Program-made: the position numbers and the translations under genes | Notes under the pieces: generated by a model | Seen by the model: the letters and a program-made list of their open reading frames with translations, nothing else | Databases searched by the model: none | Told to the model about the DNA's origin: nothing | Shown: positions 32,332-32,525 of the stretch, piece by piece | Layout of the letters: every line of letters begins with the position of its first letter | Position numbering within the stretch: position 1 is the stretch's first letter | NCBI RefSeq assembly: GCF_022410535.1 | Contig: NZ_JAKNBL010000036.1 | Span: 1 to 32,525, forward strand | DNA: 32,525 nt | DNA from: Pelotomaculum terephthalicicum JT | GTDB lineage: Bacteria; Bacillota; Desulfotomaculia; Desulfotomaculales; Pelotomaculaceae | Reading direction: 5' to 3'

Positions 32332-32351
32332 TATCCTCAAGGCATGTGGAA
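32332..32351 (+). other. attR: Right attachment junction
   Basis: TATCCTCAAGGCATGTGGAA is identical to 26654-26673. To its right the sequence changes from element to chromosome: the reading frame HVETVCLLCR and a TAA stop (32343-32375) is the original end of rlmD, cut off from the rest of the gene by about 9.9 kb. Confidence 0.8.
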
Positions 32352-32375
32352 ACTGTTTGCCTACTATGCCGATAA
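32343..32375 (+). pseudogene. Displaced native 3' end of rlmD
   Basis: Encodes HVETVCLLCR followed by TAA. HVET followed by a hydrophobic LL stretch is the usual ending of RlmD/RumA proteins. It is silent while the elements are inserted, and precise excision of both would restore it to rlmD. Confidence 0.8.
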
Positions 32376-32388
32376 ATCAAGGGCACTG

Positions 32389-32424
32389 AAAAAGTCCATT
32401 TGCAGCAATGCAGATGGACTTTTT
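32389..32424 (+). terminator. Native rlmD terminator, now stranded beyond the elements
   Basis: A 16-pair stem (32389-32404 with 32409-32424, one G-T) closed by the tetraloop GCAA, starting with an A-run and ending with a T-run, so it could work on both strands. It lies 14 bases after the displaced rlmD stop. Confidence 0.85.
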
Positions 32425-32445
32425 GTCCAAAATTTTTGTCCAAAA
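32420..32445 (+). repeat. Two tandem 13-base repeats
   Basis: TTTTTGTCCAAAA occurs twice in direct succession (32420-32432 and 32433-32445). The first copy overlaps the terminator's T-run. It could be a local duplication or a binding site upstream of the next gene's promoter. Confidence 0.6.
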
Positions 32446-32446
32446 A

Positions 32447-32455
32447 TGGTATAAT
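32447..32455 (+). promoter_or_regulatory. Extended -10 promoter for the gene starting at 32494
   Basis: TGGTATAAT carries the TGn extension plus a consensus -10. No well-spaced -35 is present, which is normal for extended -10 promoters. Confidence 0.45.
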
Positions 32456-32493
32456 TATTCATGAAAGAAGTTGAGTGAGCGGGGGAATCAAAA

Positions 32494-32525
32494 ATGCTCA
32501 TCGAAAATACTCAAATGAAACTTTC
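32494..32525 (+). CDS. Start of a gene running off the window
   Basis: GGGGGAA (32481-32487) precedes ATG 32494, which opens MLIENTQMKL before the window ends. Ten codons are too few to identify a product. Confidence 0.4.
   Translation, partial: MLIENTQMKL

Larger units (their letters stand above)
26664..32341 (+). mobile_element. Serine-recombinase element 2 in tandem with element 1 (about 5.7 kb)
   Basis: Bounded by GCATGTGGAA at 26664-26673 and 32342-32351. It has the same organisation at its left end as element 1: rlmD tail copy, hairpin, short leader, recombinase. Cargo is a degraded frame, a Bro-N protein, an unrecognised 123-residue protein, a YkgJ-type protein, an ORF-3-like fragment and a 594-residue protein, all on the plus strand. 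The cargo has no relation to that of element 1. Confidence 0.8.

Noticed and set aside
1-32525. CRISPR arrays, rRNA and tRNA genes
   Set aside because: I saw no regularly spaced repeats and no rRNA or cloverleaf tRNA sequence; notably, the integration site is a protein gene, not a tRNA gene.

Overview
The window looks like a chromosome segment of a spore-forming anaerobic Firmicute. A member of the Clostridia related to Desulfotomaculum/Pelotomaculum is my best guess, from gene content only. Supporting points are strong GGAGG-type ribosome binding sites with frequent TTG/GTG starts, sporulation genes (a tiny spoVM-like gene and cwlD), an exported formate dehydrogenase operon with its own Tat genes, and long-form HisG. 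About 22.5 kb of conserved housekeeping DNA is followed by about 10 kb of visibly more AT-rich accessory DNA.

Layout. (1) 280-5496, plus strand: thioredoxin reductase, DinG helicase/exonuclease, a 21-residue SpoVM-like peptide missed by length cutoffs, CwlD and a TatA. (2) 5549-10715, minus strand: one apparent operon fdhE-tatA-tatC-fdhA-fdhB-nrfD/fdhC with a good promoter at its head and a terminator at its end. The catalytic fdhA is broken: its Tat signal and first Fe-S cysteines are joined out of frame to its last ~195 residues, and the centre of the protein is gone. (3) 10864-15083: small membrane proteins, a hot-dog thioesterase, an aminotransferase, an AbrB-type regulator and a LysM protein. 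(4) 15190-20538: hisG meets, tail to tail with no gap, the operon mtnP-mtnA-ahcY-mtaD for methylthioadenosine and S-adenosylhomocysteine handling. (5) 21092-22498: the 23S rRNA methyltransferase rlmD.

The most interesting part is 22456-32351. Two related mobile elements sit in tandem in the last codons of rlmD. Each begins with a replacement rlmD tail, a hairpin terminator and a large serine recombinase (about 85% identical to each other by eye over the first 100 residues), and each ends with the same 20-base sequence. The 10-base core shared by all three junctions contains the codons for the conserved His-Val-Glu of RlmD. The displaced native rlmD tail and its terminator are still present beyond the second element, at 32343-32424. 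Element 1 carries a DNA adenine methylase and an OLD-like ATPase with a TOPRIM-like domain, a plausible anti-phage pair, with a one-base frameshift near the ATPase end. Element 2 carries a Bro-N protein behind a strong promoter and a perfect 18-base palindrome, an unrecognised 123-residue protein, a YkgJ-type cysteine-cluster protein, a fragment resembling pRiA4b ORF-3, and a 594-residue helical protein of unknown function. Several cargo genes show stop codons or frameshifts, so part of the cargo may be decaying.
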